Shown piece by piece: positions 27,191 to 35,381 of a stretch of DNA of 64,000 nucleotides. Within the stretch, counting starts at the first letter, position 1; each line of letters begins with the position of its first letter. Both the position numbers and the translations under genes were made by a program. Source of the stretch: Pseudomonadota bacterium. GTDB taxonomy: Bacteria > Pseudomonadota > Alphaproteobacteria > Acetobacterales > Acetobacteraceae. Under the pieces are notes generated by a model. That model was not told the DNA's origin and searched no databases. It worked only from the letters and a program-made list of their open reading frames with translations. The DNA lies in contig JABBOH010000020.1 in the NCBI GenBank assembly GCA_019351895.1, positions 16,152 to 80,151 on the forward strand. Direction: 5' to 3'.

Positions 27191-27949
27191 CTATGGCGCC
27201 AGGGCCTCAGCGAGCGAATTTGCCGCGGTTTTCTGCGTCACCTTCCAGTGCAGAATTTGAGAGGTCGTGACCGCCTTGCCATAGAAAGTGTGGTCCTTCT
27301 GCTTATTGGCCTTGATGTCCGTCACGTGGAAACTTGTATTGGGCCGAGCCATGGTATGTTTTGACCAGACGATAACGTCACCGCCTTTGACCGGGACCTT
27401 CGCTTGGCCGGAATATTTGATGACCGCAAGATCGGCGTCCGGACCGACCGAGATGTTGTCGGCTTTACTGAAGGCTGTGAGCGCCTTGCTTGTCATCAGC
27501 ATCAAGATCGTTTCGCCGCCAGTCGGGTTGGCCCGCTGTGCTGACTGAGAGCCCTGTGATGACTGGGCCCCCTGAGACGACAGAGATTCGGGCGACATCC
27601 GGCGGAATGTCAGAAAGGCGGGCTGCGTCCATCCTCCTGACCCATTTCTGACCAGGACGGCCTGCCCATGTTCACCAAGCAGCCCATGGGTCATGGACGG
27701 CATGATGAACAGACCTTTGCAACGGGCGATCAGGTCATTGTAATGTGGGTCCGACCGCAAATCGTTCACGGCTTTCGTAGCACCAGCAAGAACGCCGCGG
27801 CTTGCTGCGCCGCCGGAGTTGGTATTTGCGTTGCCACTTGACGCGGGCGAAGCGGTTGATGGCGCCTGCGCCATAGCGGGAAGGACGGCAAGGCTCGCGG
27901 CACTGAATAGCCCAGCTCCCGCCGCTGCCATAAGAATACGCTTTCGCAT
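27191..27949 (-). CDS. SYLF-domain lipid-binding protein, secreted (copy 1)
   Basis: 252 residues with a Sec signal peptide (MRKRILMAAAGAGLFSAASL, cleavage after AMAQA). The SYLF (Ysc84/DUF500) domain shows KAVNDLRSDPHYNDLIARCKGLFIMPSM, GETILMLMTSKAL and the YGKAVTTSQIL end. Compared with copy 2 it carries an extra Ser/Gln-rich insert around SSQGAQSSQGSQSAQ. SYLF proteins bind acidic phospholipids; bacterial roles are poorly known. Lies 148 bp downstream of copy 2 in the same direction. Confidence 0.85.
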   Translation of the reverse strand: MRKRILMAAAGAGLFSAASLAVLPAMAQAPSTASPASSGNANTNSGGAASRGVLAGATKAVNDLRSDPHYNDLIARCKGLFIMPSMTHGLLGEHGQAVLVRNGSGGWTQPAFLTFRRMSPESLSSQGAQSSQGSQSAQRANPTGGETILMLMTSKALTAFSKADNISVGPDADLAVIKYSGQAKVPVKGGDVIVWSKHTMARPNTSFHVTDIKANKQKDHTFYGKAVTTSQILHWKVTQKTAANSLAEALAP

Positions 27950-28097
27950 CGTGATTGTCCTAGAGTTTTTCGGCGTGCGAGCCGGGTCGCGGATCGCCGC
28001 TCTATGTGGATTTCGGCCTGCAGAATGTTGGCGAAGTCAGGGGCATCGGGGTGTTTGAAATCGGACGGGCGCCCCGATGGCGCCCGTCCGACCGTCG

Positions 28098-28826
28098 TCA
28101 GGAAAGCGTGCTTTCGAGCTGGTCCGCCGCCTGCTGGTGCTGAACCTTCCCCTTGATGATCTGCGTCGTTGAGACGCTCTTGCCGTAGAAGTTCTTGTCT
28201 TCCGGCTTATTGCTCGTGATGTCGGTTGCGCTGACCGTCGCCCCCGCGAAAGCGCCAGACTTGTTGGACCAGATGATCACATCGCCTTTCCCTACCGGCG
28301 CTTGCCCCTTCGCTGAATAATTAACGACTGTCAGGCCGGCATTAGCGCCGAGGGAGAAGTTGTTGGCCTGCGTGAAATCATGCATAGCCTTGCTGGTCAT
28401 CAGCAGCATGATGGTTTCTCCCCCCGAACCGCCGGCCTGAGCACCCAAGGAGATCGAGCCGAGCGTCAGGAACGCGGGCTCGCTCCAGCCATTCGAGGTG
28501 CGCCTCACAAGAACGCCCTGACCACCCTTGCCGCCGATGATGAAGCCGCCTTTCCCCATGCTCGGGATGATGAACATACCTTTGCACTTCGTCATCAGGT
28601 TCGCGAAGTGCGAGTCGGACTTCATGTCCTGGACCGCCTTGGTGGCGTTCTGCAGAAGCCGGTCCGGCTTGCTGGCGTTTCCGCCGTTATTGCCGTTTCT
28701 GCTATCGTTGCTGGTGTTCGTCGCCTGATCGTTGGACGTGCTTTGGGCCATGGCCGGAAGAGCCGTGAGGCTGGTCGCGCCGATCAAAGTCAAGCCGAGG
28801 GCCGCCGTCGTAATAGTTTTGCGCAT
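28098..28826 (-). CDS. SYLF-domain lipid-binding protein, secreted (copy 2)
   Basis: 242 residues; signal peptide MRKTITTAALGLTLIGATSL with cleavage near AMAQS, an Asn/Ser-rich linker, then a SYLF domain (KAVQDMKSDSHFANLMTKCKGMFIIPSMGKGGF, GETIMLLMTSKAM, YGKSVSTTQII). AAGGAGAT precedes the ATG at 28826 at ideal spacing. It is clearly paralogous to the next gene downstream and the pair is best read as a tandem duplication. 265 bp of upstream DNA without a gene should hold the promoter. Confidence 0.87.
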   Translation of the reverse strand: MRKTITTAALGLTLIGATSLTALPAMAQSTSNDQATNTSNDSRNGNNGGNASKPDRLLQNATKAVQDMKSDSHFANLMTKCKGMFIIPSMGKGGFIIGGKGGQGVLVRRTSNGWSEPAFLTLGSISLGAQAGGSGGETIMLLMTSKAMHDFTQANNFSLGANAGLTVVNYSAKGQAPVGKGDVIIWSNKSGAFAGATVSATDITSNKPEDKNFYGKSVSTTQIIKGKVQHQQAADQLESTLS

Positions 28827-29091
28827 AGGGATCTCCTTGCATTTGCCGAGGCAAATTACGTTAGATGCCGTGTCATTTTGCACCATCTCTGCAGTGCGTT
28901 GGCGTCCCAGAGATGGCCGATCGAATGTGGGTTTCCAGGGAGCTTCGGCCGTCCGCACGCATGCGTGTAACATGTGGGCTGCAGGTAATTGCAGATGCAA
29001 ATCGGCGCACGCGTGACTGTCGCCAACATTACAGACGCGTAAGAGAGCCGAGGATCCGGGTAATCGAGGTCTCGGCCGCAGCGGTATGCGG

Positions 29092-29688
29092 CTACTCCGG
29101 CGCCGGAGCTTCAGATGGATGAGGCAGCGCCTGCACATTCTCCGCGATGCGATAAAGGAAGTCAGTAAGGGTCGCGACGCCGTGGGCGACGCTGGAGTCG
29201 TTCAGGATGGTGAAGACGGACAAGCCCTCAGGCGGCGGTGCTGCGCGTGCGAGGCGTGCCGCGATATCCGCCGGCGTCTCGCGCGCCCGGTCTCGCAGCC
29301 GGGCGGCACGAACCCGCTCAGACGCCGTGATCTCGATAACCGCGACCGGGAAGCGCTCCGCGGCGCTGACCAGAATGCTGCGGGAGACATTGGCGACGAC
29401 CGTGCGTCCCGCTTCAAGGTCTTGAACTATATCCGCCGGCACGCCGTAGTGCAGCCCGTGCGCCTCCCAGTTCAGGGCGAAGCCGCCGGCCGCGCGCCGC
29501 GCATGAAAACCCGGCTCGTCAGCGACGTCATGATCTTCTTCCTGAGCAGGCCGCGTCACCACGCGCCGCACGAAGCGGAAGCGCGCGTCTCCCGCGAGCG
29601 CCTGGGCGGCCCCGGACAGCAGCGTATCCTTACCGGAGCCGGACGGGCCGACCACCAGCACAAGCAGTCCGGGCATCGCGCCGCTCAT
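29092..29688 (-). CDS. phnN: Ribose 1,5-bisphosphate phosphokinase PhnN
   Basis: 198 residues of the guanylate-kinase-like family. P-loop VVGPSGSGKDTLL at 12-24, RRVVTRPAQEEDHDVA as the substrate-binding segment, and FALNWEAHGLHYGVP as in PhnN. It phosphorylates ribose 1,5-bisphosphate to PRPP in the last step of the C-P lyase pathway. Its ATG overlaps the phnM stop by 4 bp. Last gene of the phnGHIJKLMN run. Confidence 0.92.
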   Translation of the reverse strand: MSGAMPGLLVLVVGPSGSGKDTLLSGAAQALAGDARFRFVRRVVTRPAQEEDHDVADEPGFHARRAAGGFALNWEAHGLHYGVPADIVQDLEAGRTVVANVSRSILVSAAERFPVAVIEITASERVRAARLRDRARETPADIAARLARAAPPPEGLSVFTILNDSSVAHGVATLTDFLYRIAENVQALPHPSEAPAPE

Positions 29689-30821
29689 GCGACGCGCTGC
29701 CCCTCCCGCCAGACAGCCAGCGGAGCGGCCAGACCCTCGTGCCGCCGCACGCGTACAAAATCGGCGCGGAGCCCGACGGCGATCCGCCCCCGGTCCGCAA
29801 GGCCCGCGAGCCGGGCCGGACCCGAGGTGACAAGCGCGACCGCCTCCGGCACCGGCATTCCTGCGTCGGCCGCGACAAAAGCCGCCTCCACCAGGGCACC
29901 CGGCACGTAGTCCGATGCCAGCGCATCGACGGCGCCGGCCGCCAGCAGTTCCGTCACCGCCACGTTGCCGGAATGCGAGCCGCCGCGAACGAGGTTGGGA
30001 GCACCTGCGATCACATCCATGCCGAGAGCGCGGGCCCCCTTCGCCGCCACCAGACGCACTGGGAATTCGCTGATGCGGATGCCGTCGGCGTGGTTCTCCG
30101 CGACCTCCTCCAGCGTCTCGTCATCATGGCTTGCGAGCACAATGGCACGTCCGCGCACCATTTCCAGCAGGAGGCGGCGGTTGGGGCCTCGCAATTCGAG
30201 GCGGCGCGCCCGCAACTCCCCGATTTGCGCGTCCACGTCGGCGAGCGTGATGCCGTCGAGCGTCTTGCGCTTCCGGAAGCGGTCGAGATCCGCATACTGG
30301 CCAACGCCGGGCGTGTGATCCATGAGGCTCACCATGCGCGTAAGCGGGTGGGGAACCACGCTCTCGACCAGCCCGAGCATGTTCTGCGCCGGCAACTCGC
30401 AGCGGAGATGGAGGAAGTGGTCGGACTTGAACAGTCCGACCGCCGCCAGCGCCGTGAGATCGGTAACGCCTTCCCGGAAGGTCCGCACGCGGTCGTCGAT
30501 GTCGAAATTGAGGTTGCCGACGCAAAGGGCGTCGAAGACGGTCGTGACGCCCGCCGCCGCGCATTGCGCGTCATGGGCGACGAAGGCAGAGCGGGACGGC
30601 CAGCGCGCGCCGGGTCGGGGCTGAACCTGCCGCTCCAGATTGTCCGTGTGCAGGTCGATGATGCCGGGCATCAGGATGTCGCCGCCAAGATCCTGCGCCC
30701 CCGGCGCCGCGGACGATCCTTCGGCAATTTCGGCGATCCGGCCGTCACGGATGACGACCGTCCCCCGCAGCACGCGGTCGGCGAGCACGAGGTCAGCATT
30801 GGTCAGGATCGTCTCGATCAT
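29685..30821 (-). CDS. phnM: Ribose 1-methylphosphonate 5-triphosphate diphosphatase PhnM
   Basis: 378 residues of the amidohydrolase superfamily. Metal ligands include HTD at 58-60 (MPGIIDLHTDNLERQ), the histidine in MDHTPGVGQY, and SHDD in VLASHDDETLEE. MIRGGSHSGNV-like NLVRGGSHSGNVAV is conserved in PhnM. It removes pyrophosphate from the ribosyl triphosphate intermediate before C-P cleavage. 4-bp overlaps couple it to phnL and phnN. A second, diverged PhnM is encoded at 35382-36518. Confidence 0.93.
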   Translation of the reverse strand: MIETILTNADLVLADRVLRGTVVIRDGRIAEIAEGSSAAPGAQDLGGDILMPGIIDLHTDNLERQVQPRPGARWPSRSAFVAHDAQCAAAGVTTVFDALCVGNLNFDIDDRVRTFREGVTDLTALAAVGLFKSDHFLHLRCELPAQNMLGLVESVVPHPLTRMVSLMDHTPGVGQYADLDRFRKRKTLDGITLADVDAQIGELRARRLELRGPNRRLLLEMVRGRAIVLASHDDETLEEVAENHADGIRISEFPVRLVAAKGARALGMDVIAGAPNLVRGGSHSGNVAVTELLAAGAVDALASDYVPGALVEAAFVAADAGMPVPEAVALVTSGPARLAGLADRGRIAVGLRADFVRVRRHEGLAAPLAVWREGQRVA

Positions 30822-31519
30822 GCGGCGGCCTGCAGCGGGGTGAGGTGGAACAGGCGGTCCGCGATGGCGTCGCGCGTCGGCGTGTCATGGACGATGCCGA
30901 GAATGGCCGTGCCCGACGCTTTCGCCTCCCGCACCAGGGCCACCACGGCATCACGATTATCCGCGTCGAGCGAGGCCGTCGGCTCGTCGAGCAATAGGAT
31001 GGGATGGCCGCCGATGAAGCCCCTGGCGAGGTTCACGCGCTGCTGTTCGCCGCCCGAGAAGGTCGCGGGCGGCAGGGCGTGCAACGGCTCCGGCAGGTTC
31101 AGCCGGAGCAGCATGGTCCGCGCCCGCTCGACGGCCTCATCATGGGACGTGCCGCGCAGCGTCAGCGCTTCGGCCACGATCTCCAGCGTCGAGACCCGTG
31201 GGACGACACGGAGGAACTGACTGACATAGCCGAGCGTATCGCGCCGAACCTCCAGCACCAGACGCGGATCGGCGCCAGCGAGATCGACCCAGTCGCCCCG
31301 GTGGCGCGCCAGGATGCGTCCGCCCTCGGCGCGATAGTTGCCGTAGAGGCTGCGCATCAGGGTGGACTTGCCGGTGCCCGATGGGCCCGAGAGCACGACG
31401 CACTCGCCCGCCGTGAGAGTGAGGTCGATATCCCGCAGCACCGGGATGCGGGTTCCCTTCTGGAGATGCAGGGTGAAGGACTTGGCCAGTCCCTCGGTTC
31501 GTAAAAGTGGCGCGCTCAT
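30818..31519 (-). CDS. phnL: C-P lyase ABC-type ATPase PhnL
   Basis: 233 residues. Walker A SGPSGTGKSTLMRSLYGNY, signature FSGGEQQRVNLARGF, Walker B ILLLDEPTASLD. PhnL is needed with PhnGHI to install methylphosphonate on ribose and associates with the C-P lyase core rather than a transporter. Start ATG overlaps the phnK stop by 4 bp. Confidence 0.93.
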   Translation of the reverse strand: MSAPLLRTEGLAKSFTLHLQKGTRIPVLRDIDLTLTAGECVVLSGPSGTGKSTLMRSLYGNYRAEGGRILARHRGDWVDLAGADPRLVLEVRRDTLGYVSQFLRVVPRVSTLEIVAEALTLRGTSHDEAVERARTMLLRLNLPEPLHALPPATFSGGEQQRVNLARGFIGGHPILLLDEPTASLDADNRDAVVALVREAKASGTAILGIVHDTPTRDAIADRLFHLTPLQAAA

Positions 31520-32304
31520 GCCTGCAACACCGAGCTCACGAGAAGCTGGGTATAGGGATGCTGGGGATCGTCCAGAACCTGATCGGTGAGGCCGGTCTCG
31601 ACCACCTGACCGTGGCGCATCACCAGGATGCGGCCGGCGAGCAGGCGGGCGACCGCGATATCATGCGTGACCAGCACCACCGCGATGCCGAGCCGCGCGA
31701 CGAGCGACCGGATGAGGTCGAGCAGGCGCGCCTGCACCGAGACATCGAGGCCACCGGTCGGTTCGTCCATAAAGACGAGGCGGGGATGGGTGGCGAGTGT
31801 GCGGGCGATCTGTAGCCGCTGCAGCATGCCGCCGGAGAAGGTGCGCGGCAGATCGTCGATGCGGTCGGCGCTGATCTCGACCTGCCGCAGCCGGTCGATG
31901 GCGGTGTCGCGGATGGAGCCGTAGTGGCGGGCACCCTGCGCCATCAGCCGTTCACCGACATTGCCCCCGGCGGAGACGCCCATGCGGAGCGCGTCGCGCG
32001 GGTTCTGGTGGACGAAGCCCCAGTCCGACCGATGCAGGGCGCGCAACTGCGGCGCGGGCATCGCGTGGACATCATGCGCGGCGCCCTCCGGGTCGCGATA
32101 GATCGCCTGCCCCATGTCGGGACGTGCGCGGCCGGACAGCACGTTGAGCAGCGTCGTCTTCCCCGAGCCACTTTCGCCGACGATGGCGAGCACCTCGCCA
32201 GGCCAGAGCGTTGCGTTCACTCCGTCCAAAGCCCGGATGGAGCCGAAGGACAGGCGGAGGTCCCGCGCTTCAAGCAGGGGGGCGTCCAGAAGCGGCGCGT
32301 TCAT
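31516..32304 (-). CDS. phnK: C-P lyase ABC-type ATPase PhnK
   Basis: 262 residues. Walker A GESGSGKTTLLNVL at 43-56, signature FSGGMLQRLQIARTLA, Walker B LVFMDEPTGGLDVSVQARLLDL, and RSDWGFVHQNPRDALRM, a PhnK-type Q-loop. PhnK binds the PhnGHIJ core at PhnJ and its ATP cycle opens the core. Overlaps phnJ and phnL by 4 bp each. Confidence 0.93.
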   Translation of the reverse strand: MNAPLLDAPLLEARDLRLSFGSIRALDGVNATLWPGEVLAIVGESGSGKTTLLNVLSGRARPDMGQAIYRDPEGAAHDVHAMPAPQLRALHRSDWGFVHQNPRDALRMGVSAGGNVGERLMAQGARHYGSIRDTAIDRLRQVEISADRIDDLPRTFSGGMLQRLQIARTLATHPRLVFMDEPTGGLDVSVQARLLDLIRSLVARLGIAVVLVTHDIAVARLLAGRILVMRHGQVVETGLTDQVLDDPQHPYTQLLVSSVLQA

Positions 32305-33152
32305 GCGGCTTCTCCCGCCGCTTCGGCGATGTCCCGGCGGCTCGCGCAGTAGTCGGTGTCGGAACAGACGAACATCCGACCGCCGCGATCATCCGTCAGC
32401 ACCTCGTCGAGGTAGCTGTCCCGCGCCCCGCAGAGCGCGCAGGGGTGCGGCGCACGGATGAGACGGAAGGGATGGTCGTCGAAATCAAGCGGACGGACGG
32501 AGGTAAAGGGCGGTACGGCATAGATGCGCTTCTCGCGCCCCGCGCCGAATAGCTGCAGCGCCGGCATGCGGTGCATCTTCGGCGTGTCGAAGGCCGGGAT
32601 CGGTGACGGCGACATGAGGTAGCGCCCGTTCACCATCACGGGGTAGTCGTAGCTGATGGCGATGTGGCCGAAGCGCGCGATGTCCTCGTAGAGCTTCACA
32701 TGCATCAGCCCGTATTCGGCAAGCGCGTGCATCTGCCGTGTCTCGGCGCGGCTGGGCTCGAGCTTGGCCAGCGGCTCCGGCAGCGGCACCTGATAGACGA
32801 GGATCTGGTCGGCGCGCAGAGGCGTCTCCGGGATGCGGTGGCGCGTCTGGATGACCGTTGCCTTCGTGGTGCGCGTAGTCGTGGCGACACCCGCCGTGCG
32901 GGCGAAGAAGCGGCGGATGGAGACGGCGTTGGTGGTATCGTCAGCGCCCTGGTCGATGACCTTGAGCACGTCGTCCTGGCCGAGGATGGCGGCCGTCACC
33001 TGGATGCCGCCGGTGCCCCAGCCATAGGGCAGCGGCATCTCCCGCGCGCCGAAAGGCACCTGATGGCCGGGGATCGCCACCGCCTTGAGGATCGCGCGGC
33101 GGATCATCCGCTTCGTCTGCTCGTCCAGATAAGCGAAGTTGTAGCCGCTCAC
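32301..33152 (-). CDS. phnJ: Ribose 1-methylphosphonate 5-phosphate C-P lyase PhnJ
   Basis: 283 residues, the radical-SAM-type enzyme that breaks the carbon-phosphorus bond. Near the C-terminus the cysteines CALC, then one 21 residues later, then one 5 residues later (FVCSDTDYC) reproduce the spacing of the E. coli Fe-S and catalytic cysteines, so the enzyme should be active. PLPYGWGTGGIQVTAA is also family-typical. The start is GTG at 33152, overlapping the phnI stop as GTGA; the frame open upstream lies inside phnI and is not used. Confidence 0.94.
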   Translation of the reverse strand: MSGYNFAYLDEQTKRMIRRAILKAVAIPGHQVPFGAREMPLPYGWGTGGIQVTAAILGQDDVLKVIDQGADDTTNAVSIRRFFARTAGVATTTRTTKATVIQTRHRIPETPLRADQILVYQVPLPEPLAKLEPSRAETRQMHALAEYGLMHVKLYEDIARFGHIAISYDYPVMVNGRYLMSPSPIPAFDTPKMHRMPALQLFGAGREKRIYAVPPFTSVRPLDFDDHPFRLIRAPHPCALCGARDSYLDEVLTDDRGGRMFVCSDTDYCASRRDIAEAAGEAA

Positions 33153-34255
33153 GGCGCCTCTCCCTCTGGTGCGGCGTCCTCGCCCGCGGTGCGCCGCATT
33201 CGCCGTATCGTTTCGAGTTCGCTCTGGAAGTCGACGTAGTGCGGCAATTTGAGATGCTCGACGAAGCCGGTCGCCTCGATATTGTCGCTGTGCGAGAGGA
33301 CGAATTCGATGTCCTGCGCGGGCGCCGTCACATCCTCCCCAAACTCGCTGGCGCGCATCGAGCGGTCGACCAGCGCCATGCCCATGGCCTTGCGCTCGGC
33401 GTGGCCGAAGCAGAGCCCGTAGCCGCGGGTGAATTGCGCGGGCTCGGTCTTCGAGCCGCCGAACTGGTTTACCATCTCGCACTCCGTGAGGTCGATGCGG
33501 CCGATCTCGATGGCGAAGCCCAGCTCCGGCGGGACGATCTCGACGGCGACCGCGCCGACGCGGATCTCGCCGACGAAGGGATGTGTGTTGCCGTAGCCGC
33601 GCTGGGTGGAATAGCCGAGTGCCAGCAGGAAGCCCTCGTCGCCGCGCGCCAGCGCCTGCAGCCGCACGTCCCGTCCGGCGGGGAAGGAAAGCGGCTCGCG
33701 CGTGAGGTCGGCGGGCGCCGCGTCGCCCGGCTGTTCGGCGCCCATCAGCCCTTCGCGATCGAGCAGGTCCATGACTCGGGGCATCGCGCGGCGGCCGGTA
33801 TCGGTGGGGCGGGCGGGCGGGCGCATCTCCGTCTCGTCGAGCCGTTCGGCGGCGAGGCTGAAGTCCAGCAGACGGTGCGTGTAGTCGTAGGTCGGCCCGA
33901 GCACCTGACCGCCCGGGAGGTCCTTGTAGATCGCCGAGATCCGCCGCCGGATGACCATGGCCGCCGTCTCGACCGGCAGGGAGGAGGCGAAGCGGGGCAG
34001 GGTGGTGCGGTAGGCGCGCAGCAGGAAGGCCGCCTCGATGAGATCGCCCTGCGCCTGCTTGATGGCGAGCGCCGCGAGCCCTGTGTCGTGGCAGGATCCC
34101 TCGGCCATCACGCGGTCGACGGCGCGGCCGAGCTGTTCCTCGACCTGCCGGATACCGAGCGCGGGGATGGCGGGATCGCCTCGCCGCTCGCGCGCGAGCC
34201 AATCGTGGGCGGCGTCGATCGCCCGCTCCCCGCCTTTGACGGCGACATAAGCCAT
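33149..34255 (-). CDS. phnI: C-P lyase core subunit PhnI
   Basis: 368 residues. Family segments include MAYVAVKGGERAI, QVEEQLGRAVDRVMAEGS, LGYSTQRGYGNTHPFVGEIRVG and EFVLSHSDNIEATGF. PhnI acts as a nucleosidase-type subunit that, with PhnG, PhnH and PhnL, transfers the phosphonate to ribose triphosphate. 4 bp after phnH, overlapping phnJ. Confidence 0.94.
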   Translation of the reverse strand: MAYVAVKGGERAIDAAHDWLARERRGDPAIPALGIRQVEEQLGRAVDRVMAEGSCHDTGLAALAIKQAQGDLIEAAFLLRAYRTTLPRFASSLPVETAAMVIRRRISAIYKDLPGGQVLGPTYDYTHRLLDFSLAAERLDETEMRPPARPTDTGRRAMPRVMDLLDREGLMGAEQPGDAAPADLTREPLSFPAGRDVRLQALARGDEGFLLALGYSTQRGYGNTHPFVGEIRVGAVAVEIVPPELGFAIEIGRIDLTECEMVNQFGGSKTEPAQFTRGYGLCFGHAERKAMGMALVDRSMRASEFGEDVTAPAQDIEFVLSHSDNIEATGFVEHLKLPHYVDFQSELETIRRMRRTAGEDAAPEGEAP

Positions 34256-34259
34256 GGCC

Positions 34260-34832
34260 TTAGCCCTCTCCGATCCTCACGCTGCGAGGCAGCGCCAGAA
34301 AGTTGCCGCGCGCGCAGAGCATGAGGTCCAAACCGCGGGGAAAGAGCCGGTGATTGGCTTCCCATTGCGCGACGAAATCATCCGGCAGTCCAAGTGGGGC
34401 TATGACAGCCGGCGCCTCTAGTCCCGGACCATAGAGTGTGAGAGGCCGTCCGTCCGTGAGCCCCGGCACCTGCAGGATGATCGTGGCGGATGTCTCAGGT
34501 GCGGCGTCGCTCCCCGCGAACAGCTCGGCGAGCGGCGGCAAGGCGGTGACGCAGAGGAAGGCCGCTTCGGCACGGCTCGGCGCGCGCACGACGCCGGCAT
34601 GGAAGGCGAGCCAGTCCCAGCTCGGCATCAGCGGCTCGTCCAGCCACAGGGTGACATCGGCATCGACCAGGGTGAGCAGAACCGCGGCGGTCGCGGGATC
34701 GAGCGGGGGCGCCGCGATCGCATGCGACATCGCCGTGATGCTGCCGGGGCGGGACATGGCGCTCAGTACCGAGCGGAAGCAGGACTGAGCCTCCGCCACC
34801 GGATCCAGGAAGCCGGGTCTGTCGAGTGTCAT
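34260..34832 (-). CDS. phnH: C-P lyase core subunit PhnH
   Basis: 190 residues. The opening PGFLDPVAEAQSCFRSVLSAMSRPG and the C-terminal GLDLMLCARGNFLALPRSVRI are characteristic. PhnH joins the PhnGI complex. Overlaps the phnG stop by 4 bp. Confidence 0.93.
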   Translation of the reverse strand: MTLDRPGFLDPVAEAQSCFRSVLSAMSRPGSITAMSHAIAAPPLDPATAAVLLTLVDADVTLWLDEPLMPSWDWLAFHAGVVRAPSRAEAAFLCVTALPPLAELFAGSDAAPETSATIILQVPGLTDGRPLTLYGPGLEAPAVIAPLGLPDDFVAQWEANHRLFPRGLDLMLCARGNFLALPRSVRIGEG

Positions 34833-35284
34833 GACCGCATTGTCGCGAGGGTGAAGAAATCGACGCGCGTCGCTTCGGCCTCGGCCCGGAGCCGGTCGTC
34901 GGCAGCGGCCAATGCGTCCGCGAGAGGGTCGATGACCGTCCGCTCCAGCCGGGGGCCGGCGTCTGGGTCCTGCAGGGCGGCATCGAGCGCGGCTGCGAGT
35001 TCAGCCTTCGGCGCGTCTCGTCCGGCGATATAGGCGTGGCCGGTCAGGCCATGCTCATTATGGACCGTGCAGCGCGTGACGGTCATCTCGCCGAGGTTGA
35101 AGGGCGCCCCGTTGCCGCCGGCCCGTCCCTGGACCATCACCAGACCGGTTTCCGGACCACGAAGCCGCCGATGCGACGGAAGCGGATCGACCGTCGCGAG
35201 ACGTGCCTCGATCAGCGGCCGCTCGGCCCGCGCTAGGATCGCCATCCATCTCTGCCGGCGGCTGATGAGATCTGGGTTCGACAT
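34829..35284 (-). CDS. phnG: C-P lyase core subunit PhnG
   Basis: 151 residues; family segments include RQRWMAILARA near the N-terminus, GRAGGNGAPFNLGEMTVTRC and GHAYIAGRD. ATG at 35284 is preceded by AGGTGA; the open frame further upstream runs over the operator region and is rejected. First gene of the phnGHIJKLMN operon, whose promoter shares a short intergenic region with a divergent second phnM. Confidence 0.92.
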   Translation of the reverse strand: MSNPDLISRRQRWMAILARAERPLIEARLATVDPLPSHRRLRGPETGLVMVQGRAGGNGAPFNLGEMTVTRCTVHNEHGLTGHAYIAGRDAPKAELAAALDAALQDPDAGPRLERTVIDPLADALAAADDRLRAEAEATRVDFFTLATMRS

Positions 35285-35295
35285 CGTCACCTGAA

Positions 35296-35317
35296 ATTCA
35301 TCTAGATGTCTAGACAT
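35296..35317. promoter_or_regulatory. Candidate phn operator (double palindrome) between phnG and phnM2
   Basis: Two overlapping perfect palindromes, CATCTAGATG (35299-35308) and ATGTCTAGACAT (35306-35317), lie between the divergent phnG and second phnM genes. The 15-base string ATTCATCTAGATGTC found here recurs exactly, in inverted orientation, upstream of phnD. Position overlapping the phnG -10 region suggests repressor binding, as for GntR-type PhnF proteins. The regulator gene itself is not in this window. Confidence 0.65.
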
Positions 35318-35341
35318 TAAGCCGGCCGGCGGTATTGTCAA
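35314..35341 (-). promoter_or_regulatory. Candidate phnG promoter
   Basis: On the minus strand TTGACA (35341-35336) is followed after 16 bases by TAATGT (35319-35314), a plausible sigma-70 type pair. The -10 overlaps the palindrome at 35306-35317, so bound regulator would block polymerase. Only sequence resemblance supports this. Confidence 0.4.
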
Positions 35342-35381
35342 TTGCATTTGCAAGCCGAAGCGCGACGACGGGGGTAGGACC

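Noticed and set aside
27565..27620. Ser/Gln repeat in the first SYLF gene as a frameshift or insertion scar
   Set aside because: The frame is intact on both sides and the SYLF motifs continue; it is a low-complexity insert.
32301..34202. 633-codon frame that would fuse phnJ to part of phnI
   Set aside because: The upstream part overlaps phnI out of frame and is arginine-rich shadow sequence; phnJ starts at the GTG at 33152.
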